A program made the position numbers and the translations under genes. The notes below the pieces were generated by a model. It ran no database searches and was not told the DNA's origin. It saw nothing but the letters and a program-made list of their open reading frames with translations. 64,000 nt of DNA from Burkholderia sp. OK233 (GTDB taxonomy: Bacteria > Pseudomonadota > Gammaproteobacteria > Burkholderiales > Burkholderiaceae): NCBI RefSeq assembly GCF_900230185.1, contig NZ_OCSR01000002.1, positions 3,720,001 through 3,784,000 of the forward strand. Direction: 5' to 3'. Shown here one piece after another: positions 28,251 through 37,144 of this stretch; position 1 is the first letter of the stretch; each line of letters opens with the position of its first letter.

Positions 28251-28334
28251 GCGCACGCTCGCCACACGCGGGAACACTGTGAATCAACTGCTATACAATG
28301 CGGATATCTGATGAACGCATTTGCAGGTGTACCT

Positions 28335-29084
28335 ATGGCTGAACATATCGTTGCCCGAAAGGCCGTCGCTCAACCGAAAAAGCTTCGTGCGCGTCCGTCG
28401 ACGCCCGCACGCGCGCCGAAAGCGGGCAACAAGCGGCCCGGTGCCAAAGAGAGCTTGACTGAACAGGCTTATGCACAGATCGAAGAGGCCATAGTAACGC
28501 TGCAGCTTGCGCCGGGCTCTACGGTCTCCGAGCTCTCGCTCAGTGAAATGACGGGCATCGGGCGCACGCCGATTCGCGAGGCGATTCAGCGCCTGGCACG
28601 GGAGCACCTGATCGTGATCATGCCCCAGCGCGGCCTGCTGGTTCCCGAGATAGATGTGAAAAAGCAGCTCAAGCTGCTTAGAACGCGGAGGGAGGTTGAG
28701 CGCCTGATTTGCCGAAGTGCCGCCAGGAGCGCCACTCCCCAGGAGCGCGACGTTTTCGCGCAATTGGCCGAGGAGTTCGAGGAAGCGTCAAAGGCGAATG
28801 ATGATGTCAGCTTTGTGCGGCTCGATCGCGAATTCAACGAGCTATGCCTGATCGCCGCGCGAAATGAATTCGCCGAGGCTGCAATGCGCCTGATGCACGG
28901 CTTGGCTAGACGGTTCTGGTACGTACATTACCGGGAAGCGGCCGATCTTCCCGAGATGGCACGTCTTCATGGTGCGGTTGCCAAGGCGATCGCCAAAGGT
29001 AACGTCGATGCGGCCGGGGACACGCTCGACGCCTTGCTCGACAACATCGAGGCCTTTACCCGCGCGACGCTCGTGGAGTTTTAA
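28335..29084 (+). CDS. GntR-family regulator, FCD subfamily
   Basis: A 249-residue regulator from ATG 28335 (MAEHIVARKAVAQPKK), chosen for the AGGTG site; ATG 28311 is an in-frame alternative. A basic, Pro/Arg-rich N-tail of about 40 residues precedes the winged HTH: LTEQAYAQIEEAIVTLQLAP, SELSLSEMTGIGRTPIREAI and QRLAREHLIVIMPQRGLLVP. The C-terminal all-helical FCD domain has the Asp/His metal-ligand pattern (LDREFNELCLIAA; later LHGAVAKAI). FCD proteins usually repress catabolic genes and respond to organic acids. It closes the catabolic cluster, whose promoters share an AT-rich palindrome. Confidence 0.9.
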   Translation: MAEHIVARKAVAQPKKLRARPSTPARAPKAGNKRPGAKESLTEQAYAQIEEAIVTLQLAPGSTVSELSLSEMTGIGRTPIREAIQRLAREHLIVIMPQRGLLVPEIDVKKQLKLLRTRREVERLICRSAARSATPQERDVFAQLAEEFEEASKANDDVSFVRLDREFNELCLIAARNEFAEAAMRLMHGLARRFWYVHYREAADLPEMARLHGAVAKAIAKGNVDAAGDTLDALLDNIEAFTRATLVEF

Positions 29085-29190
29085 CGTTCGGTTGCCCTTT
29101 CAAGCCTCATCATGTCAATGCACCAGCTGGTTGTGTCGCAATAAGCGTGCGCTATGATGTTCGGGGCAACCTGAAGGCCTGAGAGTTTGA

Positions 29191-29274
29191 TGAAATTGCT
29201 GAATCCAGCCGTCGCACGCGGGCCCAAACGCCTGCGCTATCCGCTTGATGTCATGTTGATGCGCGTGCGCTGGT
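29191..29274 (+). pseudogene. IS6-family transposase N-terminal remnant
   Basis: ATG 29191 starts MKLLNPAVARGPKRLRYPLD followed by VMLMRVRWYV, which matches the N-terminus of IS6-type transposases (…YPLDVI..CVRWYV). Similarity stops at about 29274, where a second IS-end-like sequence begins. The gene is therefore only about 28 codons of the original, apparently cut by another insertion. Confidence 0.5.
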
Positions 29275-29707
29275 ACGTGGGTTCTGTTGCGATAAGGCGC
29301 AGCGGTATGATGCGCGGAATGACAGACAAGACAGGTTGGACCCGGACTCGCTAAACCTGAATGTGTATAAGAGCCTCGAGCTCGTGAGCTCAATGAGGTG
29401 CGAGTCAGCGAATTTCGTAGGAGCCCGCAGCGGCCGTATCGGCTGCAGTAAGGCCGTATATACAGCAGCAACTAATTCTGCACGTCAAAGCAGGGAAAAT
29501 TGCTCGCAAACGGAAGGCGTTTATATATATACACATGATCGCCAAAGGACAGATGAAATGTGCTCGCGGAACCCATCCGTCCACCGCTGATCAATTCTAC
29601 GACCTGGCAACATAAGCAGTACTTCGCATATGGGTAAACTGTTCTCCGCGAACCTTACAGCGACAAAACCCAGTTTTATGCAAACCGACGGTCGTAGTGA
29701 TCGTTGG

Positions 29708-29985
29708 ATTGCGAAATTTTGTTCCTGCTCGCGCCCAGTCGAATCGGGGCTTGCAGAGGCATCGGGAACAAGTTTGCCTCAAGAACCTTTGCAGAAAATT
29801 GTTCCTCCGGCCGACAGTTCAAGCAATTTTGTATCCTTGTCGACACCGCGTCCGATCTTCGCCCTGCATACCTGCGAAAGCGCTCTATGGTCTTATAGGC
29901 ATCCGCCCCTTGACTATCGGCGAGCCCGCACCGGAAGCTCACGCTTGGTCGCTCGCTGGGGCTAGGGAACAAAATTACCTGAACC
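29708..29985. repeat. Cluster of ~16-bp degenerate repeats (AATTTTGTTCC type)
   Basis: At least five imperfect copies of GC(A/G)AATTTTGTTCCYS lie within 280 bp. Forward copies are GCGAAATTTTGTTCCTGC near 29714, GCAGAAAATTGTTCCTCC near 29791 and AGCAATTTTGTATCCTTG near 29823. Reverse copies are GGGAACAAGTTTGCC near 29765 and GGGAACAAAATTACC near 29965. They could be transposase-binding sites of a mobile-element end, or iterons. No protein gene overlaps them. Confidence 0.45.
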
Positions 29986-30440
29986 AACGCGACTGACGAA
30001 AGCTGACGCATCCCCAGCGTACGACTTTACATAATTAAAGTGATCAATTGTTCGTTATCTATTTAGTTAAACTAATCCCGTCTCTGCTGAATTCCGCTCA
30101 TCCTTATTGGTATTTTCACGCTGCGGTGCCGACCTATGCGCCAGATCGTGGCTCACGATGACTCCCGGAAAAGCTCACCATACGGAGGTGCGTTGATGTC
30201 GAATACGCAACCAACCATCTGTCCCAGCTGCGTACACCACAAGACACGAAACCACCTACAACACGTGGCCGCCTGAAAAAATTAATGAGTAGGCACGTCG
30301 TGAGGCGATCAATAGCGGATACCACGTGAGGTGGAATCGTTGTCTCATTGACGATCGTCCTGCTTTCAACTTCTGGTAAATTAATTGCTGCGCGGCGCAG
30401 TACAGATCAAAGGCCGTCAATAATATCGTCGAGGTGCTTG

Positions 30441-30710
30441 ATGGAAGTTCTAGATCGCGCGCCCGCCGTCTCGCCGGACGGGCGCGTTGTGCTTTTCATG
30501 CTGCGGTTCCGCGGGCGCGAGGTCGAAGCCGCGGTTGCACGTGACGCACTCGAAGAACACTTCTGGCTGCCGCCTGACGCCGACGCGACACGCACACTCA
30601 AGACATTCGAAAGCGGTCGCAATCGCATCGTCGCTGTCGCACAAAGAAAGTTACTTGCGCGGCCCGACGAACCGCTGCGACTGACCGTGAACGACTTCGT
30701 GATCCGGTAA
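30441..30710 (+). CDS. DUF1488-like small protein
   Basis: An 89-residue protein from ATG 30441, with GAGG six bases upstream. The pattern of an N-terminal strand, then VVLFMLRFRGREVEAAVARD, ALEEHFWLPPDADATRTLKT and FESGRNRIVAVAQRKLL, resembles DUF1488, a small family of unknown function frequent in Burkholderiales and on plasmids. It stands alone among mobile-element debris. No function can be assigned. Confidence 0.65.
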   Translation: MEVLDRAPAVSPDGRVVLFMLRFRGREVEAAVARDALEEHFWLPPDADATRTLKTFESGRNRIVAVAQRKLLARPDEPLRLTVNDFVIR

Positions 30711-31325
30711 CCGCCGCGTTGGCGGACGGTGACTGTCGCGACGTGTCTCTGATAAACAAAAAGCACGACCGTTCAAATGTTGCTAATTTCTTTTATGGAA
30801 AATCTGCGAGCGGCAGGTAAGCCAAGCTTTTCCGCGCCGTGCGCGCACCAAATGGTGCAGGTTTCGAGGCGGTTGATACGTTGGCTTGGCTATGCCAGCA
30901 GCCGGAGCGGCGCTGAGGCCACAACGGCCGTGATAGCCGGTGCAGTGCCCAGGAGAAGTGGGGGGCACCGCCGAGATAACCCAGAGGATTGTTAGCGGAA
31001 CGGGAACGGCGCAATGAGTTGGTCGCAGGCACGGCGGACGAGCCGTTCCCGTTCCGCTAACAATTCGTTGAGCTAAACCGCTCCACAGTCGGTGGCTATG
31101 GGTATTGAATCAACGTGGCGATGGTCGTAGCGATCGGATGCGGGGCTCGAAGCGCGAATACCGCAGGGTCTGGGTGCATGGTTCGGCAAGAACATGCGGT
31201 CGTCGTGGTTGGCGAACAGGTTGCGCCGGACGGGGCAGGCAGGATGGAACCACAATGGACATGCGCGTCCAGCCGACCCGTGAGGACGCGTCGGTTCCGG
31301 CTTGTCGGCGATTGCGATTCGGGCT
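30711..31325. other. Gene-free stretch flanking the IS91 element
   Basis: No recognisable gene. It contains the 22-bp inverted repeat at 30989-31063 and what is probably the terminal non-coding part of the IS91-type element downstream of its transposase. Confidence 0.45.
30989..31063. repeat. 22-bp perfect inverted repeat
   Basis: The arm at 30989-31010 (TTGTTAGCGGAACGGGAACG then GC) is exactly complementary to 31042-31063 across a 31-base loop. It lies 260 bp beyond the stop of the IS91-type transposase and may be the hairpin of the element's replication-origin end, or the end of a separate non-autonomous repeat. Confidence 0.6.
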
Positions 31326-32519
31326 TCATGGGTGGTTCGGCGGTGCCCGGGGTGACGCGCCAGGCAGGAGGCATTCGACGCAGACCATGTGGCCGTGTTT
31401 GCAGACCGGACAGTCGCGCAGTGATCGGCCGGTCAACTGCGCGTAACGGTCGCGGTAATCAGATCTGGGTATCACGCGCGTTTCGGCAGGAGGTGCATCA
31501 AGCAGATGCCGGCATGCGGCAATGCGGGTCGCGCGCAACCGGTTGCTGAGCAGCCCGTAGTGACGAATCCGTTGCAGCCCTTGCGGCAGTACGTGTAGCA
31601 GGAAGCGGCGCAGGAACTCGTGAACATGCAGGCGCATTGCGCGTGGCCTACCTGGATGTCGATAGTCCTTCCAGCGAAACGTCACGTGCTCGTCGGTCAG
31701 ACTGAGCAGGCGGTGGTTGGAGATCGCGACGCGGTGCGTGTAGCGGCCGAGATAGTCGAGCACCTGCTGCGGACCGCCGAACGGCTCCTTGGCATAGACG
31801 ACCCATTCGCTATGACGCGGACCCGACAGATAGCGGGTAAATTCGCCGGGCTCGGACAGATGAGCCAGTGACGCGAAGAAACCCAGTGCACCGGCATCGA
31901 ATGCGCGTTGCAACCGTTCGAGAAACAGTCGCCGGAACAGGCGCGAGAGCACGCGGACAGGCAGGAAGAAACCAGGCCGACAGGCCACCCAGCGCGTGCC
32001 GTCGGCAGCAAGGCCGCCGCCAGGGACCACACAGTGCAGATGCGGGTGGTGCACCAGATTCTGCCCCCAGGTGTGCAGGAGCGCGATGAAGCCAATCGTG
32101 GCACCGAGATGCCTTGGGTCCGCGGCGATCGTCTGCAGCGTTTCGGCGGTCGCCTGAAACAGGATGTCGTAGACAGTGCGCTTGTTCTGGAATGCAATGG
32201 CCGAGATTTCCTGCGGCACGGTGAACACCACGTGGAAGTACGGAACGGGCAGCAGGTCTGCCTGGCGATGGTCGAGCCATTCTGCGCGGGCAAGCGACTG
32301 GCACTTCGGGCAGTGCCGGTTGCCACACGAGTTGTAGGCGATGCGCTGGTGTCCGCAGGCGTCGCACTGCTCGACGTGACCGCCCAGGGCTGCTGTGCGG
32401 CACTGCTCAATGGCACGCATGACACGACGCTGCTCGCGGTCGAGCGAATCGGCGTGGAGATGCCGATATGCCGGGCCGTGACGGTGCAGGATGTCCGCCA
32501 GTTCCAGCTTGGCCTTCAT
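31326..32519 (-). CDS. IS91-family rolling-circle transposase
   Basis: A 397-residue Y2-type transposase. The N-terminal zinc finger reads CDACGHQRIAYNSCGNRHCP then KCQ. The HUH-type metal site is NLVHHPHLHCVV (about residue 165). The tyrosine motif region is LDYLGRYTHRVAISNHRLL, and a C-terminal CPVC...CVEC pair may bind a second zinc. It nicks single-stranded ends at the origin side and drives one-ended rolling-circle transposition. Length fits IS91/IS801-type proteins. It is encoded immediately downstream of the recombinase, as in several IS91-group elements of proteobacteria. Confidence 0.92.
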   Translation of the reverse strand: MKAKLELADILHRHGPAYRHLHADSLDREQRRVMRAIEQCRTAALGGHVEQCDACGHQRIAYNSCGNRHCPKCQSLARAEWLDHRQADLLPVPYFHVVFTVPQEISAIAFQNKRTVYDILFQATAETLQTIAADPRHLGATIGFIALLHTWGQNLVHHPHLHCVVPGGGLAADGTRWVACRPGFFLPVRVLSRLFRRLFLERLQRAFDAGALGFFASLAHLSEPGEFTRYLSGPRHSEWVVYAKEPFGGPQQVLDYLGRYTHRVAISNHRLLSLTDEHVTFRWKDYRHPGRPRAMRLHVHEFLRRFLLHVLPQGLQRIRHYGLLSNRLRATRIAACRHLLDAPPAETRVIPRSDYRDRYAQLTGRSLRDCPVCKHGHMVCVECLLPGASPRAPPNHP

Positions 32520-32526
32520 CGGGGGC

Positions 32527-33405
32527 TCAGACGTGGTCAGCCGGCGTTTCGGGTGAGGTCTGCGAAGTGTTTGGGGGCAGCCGGTCGAATGGGCTGGTCG
32601 TCGCGCAGATTGTGCTGGTCGCGACCTTGAGATATTGCGCCGTGGTGGCCAGGCTGCGATGGCCCATCAGCAACTGGATCACGCGTACATCGGTGCCGGA
32701 TTCGAGCAGGTGCGTCGCAAATGCATGGCGCAGCGAATGCGGTGTGATGGGCTTGCTGATACCGGCACGGCGACGGGCGTCCTGGCATGCCTGTCGTACC
32801 ACGCTCGCGCCCACGGGCTGATCCGGGAACCGGCCAGGAAACAGCCAGTACTGGGGGCGGCCAATGCACCAGTAACTGCGCGGGATCTCCAGCAGCCGTG
32901 GCGAGAGCATCACGTAACGGTCGGCGTGCCCCTTGCCCTGTTCGACACGCAGCACCATGCGCTGGCTATCGATATCGCTGACCTTCAGCCGGGTGGCCTC
33001 AGAGATGCGCAGGCCTGCGGCGTAGGCTGCCATCAGCACGGTGCGATGCTTGACGCTGCGGATCGCTTCAAGGAACTGGGTGACCTCCTCCTGACTGAGG
33101 ATCACCGGCAGCTTGCGTGGTCTCCTCGATCTGGGGAGCTCTTCGACGGACCAGTTGCGTTTGAGCGTGACGTTGTACAGGAAGCGTAGCGCCGCAGTGG
33201 CAACGACCAGCGTGCTGGTTGAGCGTCGCTGGACTTCAATCAGGTGGACCTGCCAGGCGTGCACCTCCTCCAGGCCCAGCAGGTCCGGGGAACGACCGAA
33301 GTGCCCGGCAAAGGCATGCACCTGCTGAAGATAGGCGCGCTGCGTGTTGGCGGCGAGGTTGCGTACGCGCATATCCTCGATCATGCGTCGACGTAGGGGT
33401 GTCAT
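32527..33405 (-). CDS. Tyrosine recombinase/integrase of the IS91-type element
   Basis: A 292-residue tyrosine recombinase. The N-terminal SAM-like core-binding domain is MRVRNLAANTQRAYLQQVHA. In the catalytic domain, Arg is in AAYAAGLRISEATRLKVSDI, followed by HSLRHAFATHLLESGTDVRV, the GHRSLATTAQYLKV segment with His and the nucleophilic Tyr. It is of XerC/IntI-like size. Its role in IS91-group elements is not settled; it may resolve intermediates. It is encoded 7 bp before the transposase. Confidence 0.9.
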   Translation of the reverse strand: MTPLRRRMIEDMRVRNLAANTQRAYLQQVHAFAGHFGRSPDLLGLEEVHAWQVHLIEVQRRSTSTLVVATAALRFLYNVTLKRNWSVEELPRSRRPRKLPVILSQEEVTQFLEAIRSVKHRTVLMAAYAAGLRISEATRLKVSDIDSQRMVLRVEQGKGHADRYVMLSPRLLEIPRSYWCIGRPQYWLFPGRFPDQPVGASVVRQACQDARRRAGISKPITPHSLRHAFATHLLESGTDVRVIQLLMGHRSLATTAQYLKVATSTICATTSPFDRLPPNTSQTSPETPADHV

Positions 33406-35136
33406 GGTGGACTCCGCTCAGAAGGGACGAGGTAGCAAACTGCACTGCCATCGTCCCACTCAAGGGGAGACATTCCATGACCGGTATCGAAGACGCCGCC
33501 TCCGGCCAACCACCTGCTACCGCGTCAGCGGTTTCGTTCAACGTCGGTTATCACGGCTGACCCACTCCGAATCCCCGCGGTGCTCGAGAGCATCGGCCAC
33601 TTGAACCGCTTCGTACGATCTTCCGCTGGCCGGTCCGGCTGTTCGGGTTCGCCCGCATACCCGGAGAAAATGATGTGCGTTGGGAGTGGCCATCGCGATC
33701 GCAAGCATCGCCTCCTGCCTAGGGCCAGCAAGCTGTAGCCGGGGTGTCCTGCGTGCTGTAGCGCACTCACCAGCAGCACACACAGATCCGGCTCGACGCC
33801 GTTGCGACGGCGATGGCGCATGCGGGGGGGGGCGCGGGGAGACGTCCGGCCGCCCCCATTTATGTGTGACGGCCTTTAAGTCCTCGCGGGATCACATCAA
33901 GTCAGCGCCCGGGCGGGTAACGCTACGCTGGCCGTGCGCCAGCCTCACGCGGGTTCCTGACCTGGAACCTGTCGACTGACTGGCGGAGGATGCGTCGGTC
34001 CGGTTACCACGCGGGGCACCTTTCACGCGGGCAGCCACGCCTGTGCATGGCCGGTCTTTATCGCTGTCGCTGTTCTCGGAATCAGGCCAGAGCTGTTGGA
34101 TTCGCCGAAAGCGGTCCAAAGATTCGGGACGCGTCTCTGGAATGTGTCTCTGCCCGGAGAGCCCGACGGGTTGCTCTTTTCGTTGGACCTCTGCCGCGCA
34201 CGGCCTGTTCAGCTTGGCTGGCCTGTCTGGCGGCACGCGCCTTCGCCACGATCGCCAACTGTGCCCAAACGTCCCGCTGATTAAGCGTATGCCTACAAGA
34301 CATCTGATCGTTGCAGAAAAGCGGAAAATTTTTTCAGGCGCGTCTGCACATACTTTCTCCGGGTTTCCAGTTATCTACTCCGTACGTTTTTGTGTGCCAG
34401 CCGCTTCGACCTTGGGAGCGGCATGGTCGGGGAGCTGAAATGCCGAATTGAAGAAAATCCCATAAATCACGCTATAAACGCAAACGGGCGTTGAAGTTTC
34501 AACGACTTTATCCAGCATTATTTGCAAGCCTAATAAGCCTAATGTATTCGGCTATCAACATATATTTCAGGTGTCCGGTGTCGGGTTGTTCTGATGGGAA
34601 GGGAGCGTTGCTGGGTAAATCAGGCTTGAAATAGCCGCGAACGCGAATAGACTGCGCTCGACGCAGGGCAGACTCGTTTTACTGAAGGACTTCGAAACCG
34701 GGGTGGGCATGTCCGCTAATATCGCCGGGGGTGCCGGCAGATCCACCGCGCCTTAGCCAGCGCACGCTGCTGCTTCGAAAAAGGCAACTGGTGACGCAGT
34801 AAGGCGACCCAACTGCATCGCCGCCGATCAATGCCTTAACGGTCACTGATGCAAGACGGCTGCTGGCAGCCGGCAGGCACCGGACTGGGTATGAGAGCCA
34901 TCATCCGCAGGGCGCGGTTTCAAAAACCAGCGCTCGCGGTTTTTTGAGGACCACAGAAGGAGCCTAAGTATGAAGCACGGACCCTGATCTGATACGCCAT
35001 TGTTAATACGGGTTCCCCGGTCTGCAAACCGGGGAACCCGTCCGTCTCGGCCTGATCGGCAGAGCGAGTGTGCTACGTGCAAGTGCATATTCTGCCCGAT
35101 CCGGCCTGTTGTCAAGAGCCATCAAAGGAGGCAGGT
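33406..35136. other. Long gene-free region between IS91 element and Tn7-like module
   Basis: No convincing coding sequence in 1.7 kb; the open frames are shadow-like. Present are a nine-base G run (33824-33832), a small dyad CGTTGAAGTTTCAACG near 34489, an AT-rich stretch (34440-34580) and a strong hairpin at 35009-35040. The outer end of the Tn7-like element is expected here but no copy of the 45.7-kb end repeats could be found. Confidence 0.45.
35009..35040. terminator. 13-bp perfect stem-loop
   Basis: CGGGTTCCCCGGT (35009-35021) pairs exactly with 35028-35040 around a 6-base loop. No T-run follows on either strand. It sits about 100 bp upstream of the unknown gene at 35137 and may insulate the module from outside transcription. 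Confidence 0.5.
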
Positions 35137-36060
35137 ATGAACTCGTCTATGGATCCGATCCTACCGGACCAAGCCCCCGACGCGCAGCGCATTCGCTACG
35201 CGCACGGGCCGGAAATGGTCGCGCAGGAGCGGCATTTGCATGTGCCAGCTCCACTCGCGAAAGCAGCACGGGCAGATGCGCTTTGTGGAAAGGCTGCCAC
35301 GCGACGGGTGGCCAACACCCGGTTTGCGCCCGACGACCACGGCCTTCCGCTTCTACCGCGATCGATTGAGTACAGCGATCAGGATCCCAAGGCAATCTGG
35401 ATCGTCGTTGGAGACGATACGGCCGAGCGCACACAGGCGTTAAAGGTGTGGATGCGTCAACTCGCGGGTCCGCAGGGGCGAGAGCTGTTTATCCGGCGCG
35501 GGCAGGTGAAGTGGGAGTGGCAGCTTGATTGCATAAGAGCGCTGAGTGCAGAACTGTGCGCTCGATACCCGATGGGACAGGTCGTCACGGCCTTTGACGC
35601 GGTCGAAAAATGTCAGATATCGCCGCTCACCATCGCGCTCCAGCTGCAGGCGATACTCGATGCAGGCGCCACGGTGGCATGCTCCGGCGACGACAGACAC
35701 ATTGATTTCCTCTTGCTGGTATTCCATCTGCAGATGCTTGGAGTCATGGTGATCTGCGTGCCGCATCGAGGGGCGAGGCTCACCCGCGCCGCTGATGTGC
35801 CGGAGATGCTGCCCCGCTCACGTGCTGCGGGGAATGGGGCGCTGCGGCGATTTCCCCGTGTCTGTACGGCAGCGCTGACTGCATACCTGGCCGCACCCCC
35901 GACCGTCGGTGCGCGGCTGGAGAATCGTGCCGGCCCACGACCGGGGCAACAGAGTTCGACCACCGAAAGCGAGGCGCAGGCGACCGCTGCTTGTTACGCA
36001 CGTGCATACCGCAAAAAATTTGCCATCCAACGGCTGCTGCGCGAACGCGATGCTCTTTAG
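35137..36060 (+). CDS. Unknown protein upstream of the tns genes
   Basis: A 307-residue protein I do not recognise. The start at 35137 (MNSSMDPILPDQAPD) is set by an excellent AAAGGAGGCAGGT site. Residues 85-230 look globular with a Rossmann-like rhythm (KAIWIVVGDDTAERTQALKV; VACSGDDRHIDFLLLVFHLQ; MLGVMVICVPHRGARLTRAA). The N-terminus and the region after 245 look disordered, and the C-tail is basic (CYARAYRKKFAIQRLLRERD). It is in the same orientation as the tns genes, 228 bp upstream of tnsA, so it may be an accessory or cargo gene of the transposon. No known family is suggested. Confidence 0.7.
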   Translation: MNSSMDPILPDQAPDAQRIRYAHGPEMVAQERHLHVPAPLAKAARADALCGKAATRRVANTRFAPDDHGLPLLPRSIEYSDQDPKAIWIVVGDDTAERTQALKVWMRQLAGPQGRELFIRRGQVKWEWQLDCIRALSAELCARYPMGQVVTAFDAVEKCQISPLTIALQLQAILDAGATVACSGDDRHIDFLLLVFHLQMLGVMVICVPHRGARLTRAADVPEMLPRSRAAGNGALRRFPRVCTAALTAYLAAPPTVGARLENRAGPRPGQQSSTTESEAQATAACYARAYRKKFAIQRLLRERDAL

Positions 36061-36288
36061 CCATGGATCTTCATGCGACGGAGCAGCGGCACAGTAGTGC
36101 GGCGAGGTCTGATCCGGGAAGCACTGCGTTGTGCATGGCCCCCGGTTCAGGCGACGCCTTGCGCAATGTCCGGGAAATGCGGGACGTTGTTTGCGGTAGC
36201 GAACAGGGGCGGCTGAGAAATTTTGCCGATTTCACGGAAAAGTTCTCACGTGGTTTTTTGGGAAAGTGGACCGTAAGTGGAGGGTGAG

Positions 36289-37104
36289 ATGACGCACCAT
36301 AAGTCGCGAATCAGAAAGGGGACGCTCGCGCGCAAGGAGAAGGAGCAGGCGGACGCCAAGGCCCAGGGAATCCATCTGCGTTGGCAGCATACCCGGGATG
36401 TGCCAAGTACTGGCATCAAGACACGGCTCGTATGCGACAAGGCGGCGGGCGGGGAATTGCACCTGTTGTCCGAGGCCGAGCATGCTGAATTCTTGGAAGG
36501 GTGGTACCGGCGAGAGGTGAAGATTATCTACGATCAGGTAGCGCTTGACGTGGATAAAACCCGGAGAGCGGCGTTGACAATCAACGTTGCCCACCCATTC
36601 TACCGGGACCTCGGCGAGCCGGCGGTTCTGAGCACGAGCCTCGTTTACCTCACGGAGCGGGGGGCGACTCGCAGGCGGGAAGCGCGGTCGGTCAGGTCGA
36701 CCCGCAGCGGCAAGGAAGTCGAACTTACGCGCACGCAGCTTATAGAGCGGAAGACGTGGGAAGACGACGGAGCGTCGTATTCCGCAGTCAGAGCTAACGG
36801 CATGCATGCGCATCGCTCGAAAAATCTCGCATGGATCTTTCGAGCGCACAACGACACGATCGACCGGAAACTGTCTGAGGTTGAGATGGCGGCGCAACGC
36901 GCGTTGGTTCGCCTTGTTCGACTGAAAAAGCAGATGCGGGTCGTCGACGCATGCCGACTGGTTGATGGGATGCCCGGGCTTCGAACGGGTTCAGGTGTAC
37001 GCGCCTTCCGGCAACTCGCTGGCGCCAGGCGGTTAGCGTTCGATCTCGACGTTCCGGACCCGCTCAAGATAATGCTCGACGAGATCTGGAGCCCCAAGGC
37101 CTAG
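36289..37104 (+). CDS. tnsA: TnsA-like endonuclease-fold protein, catalytic residues altered
   Basis: A 271-residue protein placed and sized like TnsA; the start at 36289 follows GGAGGGTGAG. The order of segments matches TnsA: a basic N-tail, LLSEAEHAEFLEGWYRREVK (TnsA: SExE..yl..le), a beta region ending AVLSTSLVYLTERGATR where active TnsA has PDFLV with the metal-binding Asp, then EARSVRSTRSGK where EVK is expected. Asp and Lys of the restriction-endonuclease-like site thus appear replaced by Ser and Arg, by my alignment. The helical C-terminal domain (180-271) would contact TnsB/TnsC. If inactive, 5'-strand cleavage would be lost and transposition would be replicative. The gene is followed by tnsB after 40 bp. 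Confidence 0.65.
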   Translation: MTHHKSRIRKGTLARKEKEQADAKAQGIHLRWQHTRDVPSTGIKTRLVCDKAAGGELHLLSEAEHAEFLEGWYRREVKIIYDQVALDVDKTRRAALTINVAHPFYRDLGEPAVLSTSLVYLTERGATRRREARSVRSTRSGKEVELTRTQLIERKTWEDDGASYSAVRANGMHAHRSKNLAWIFRAHNDTIDRKLSEVEMAAQRALVRLVRLKKQMRVVDACRLVDGMPGLRTGSGVRAFRQLAGARRLAFDLDVPDPLKIMLDEIWSPKA

Positions 37105-37144
37105 ACGCTCTTGCTATCAGCCGCTCATCTCAATGGAGGCTCGA

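Larger units (their letters stand above)
29085..30440. other. Non-coding region with mobile-element debris and repeats
   Basis: No intact gene. It contains an IS6-type transposase stub (29191-29274), two related direct copies of an IS-end-like sequence (from 29125, GGTTGTGTCGCAATAAG, and 29279, GGTTCTGTTGCGATAAG), a cluster of ~16-bp repeats at 29.71-29.98 kb, and AT-rich DNA around 30.02-30.08 kb. Confidence 0.5.
31326..33405 (-). mobile_element. IS91-family element with associated tyrosine recombinase
   Basis: Two genes in tandem on the minus strand, a tyrosine recombinase followed after 7 bp by an HUH/Y2-type transposase, form the core of an IS91-like rolling-circle element. Such elements lack terminal inverted repeats, so the limits given are those of the genes. 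The real ends probably lie around 31.0 kb and between 33.4 and 34.4 kb. Confidence 0.75.

Noticed and set aside
29708..29985. CRISPR array
   Set aside because: Repeats are degenerate, in mixed orientation, irregularly spaced and without cas genes.
35009..35040. Transposon terminal repeat
   Set aside because: It is a single hairpin with no relation to the repeats at 45.7 kb; treated as a stem-loop only.
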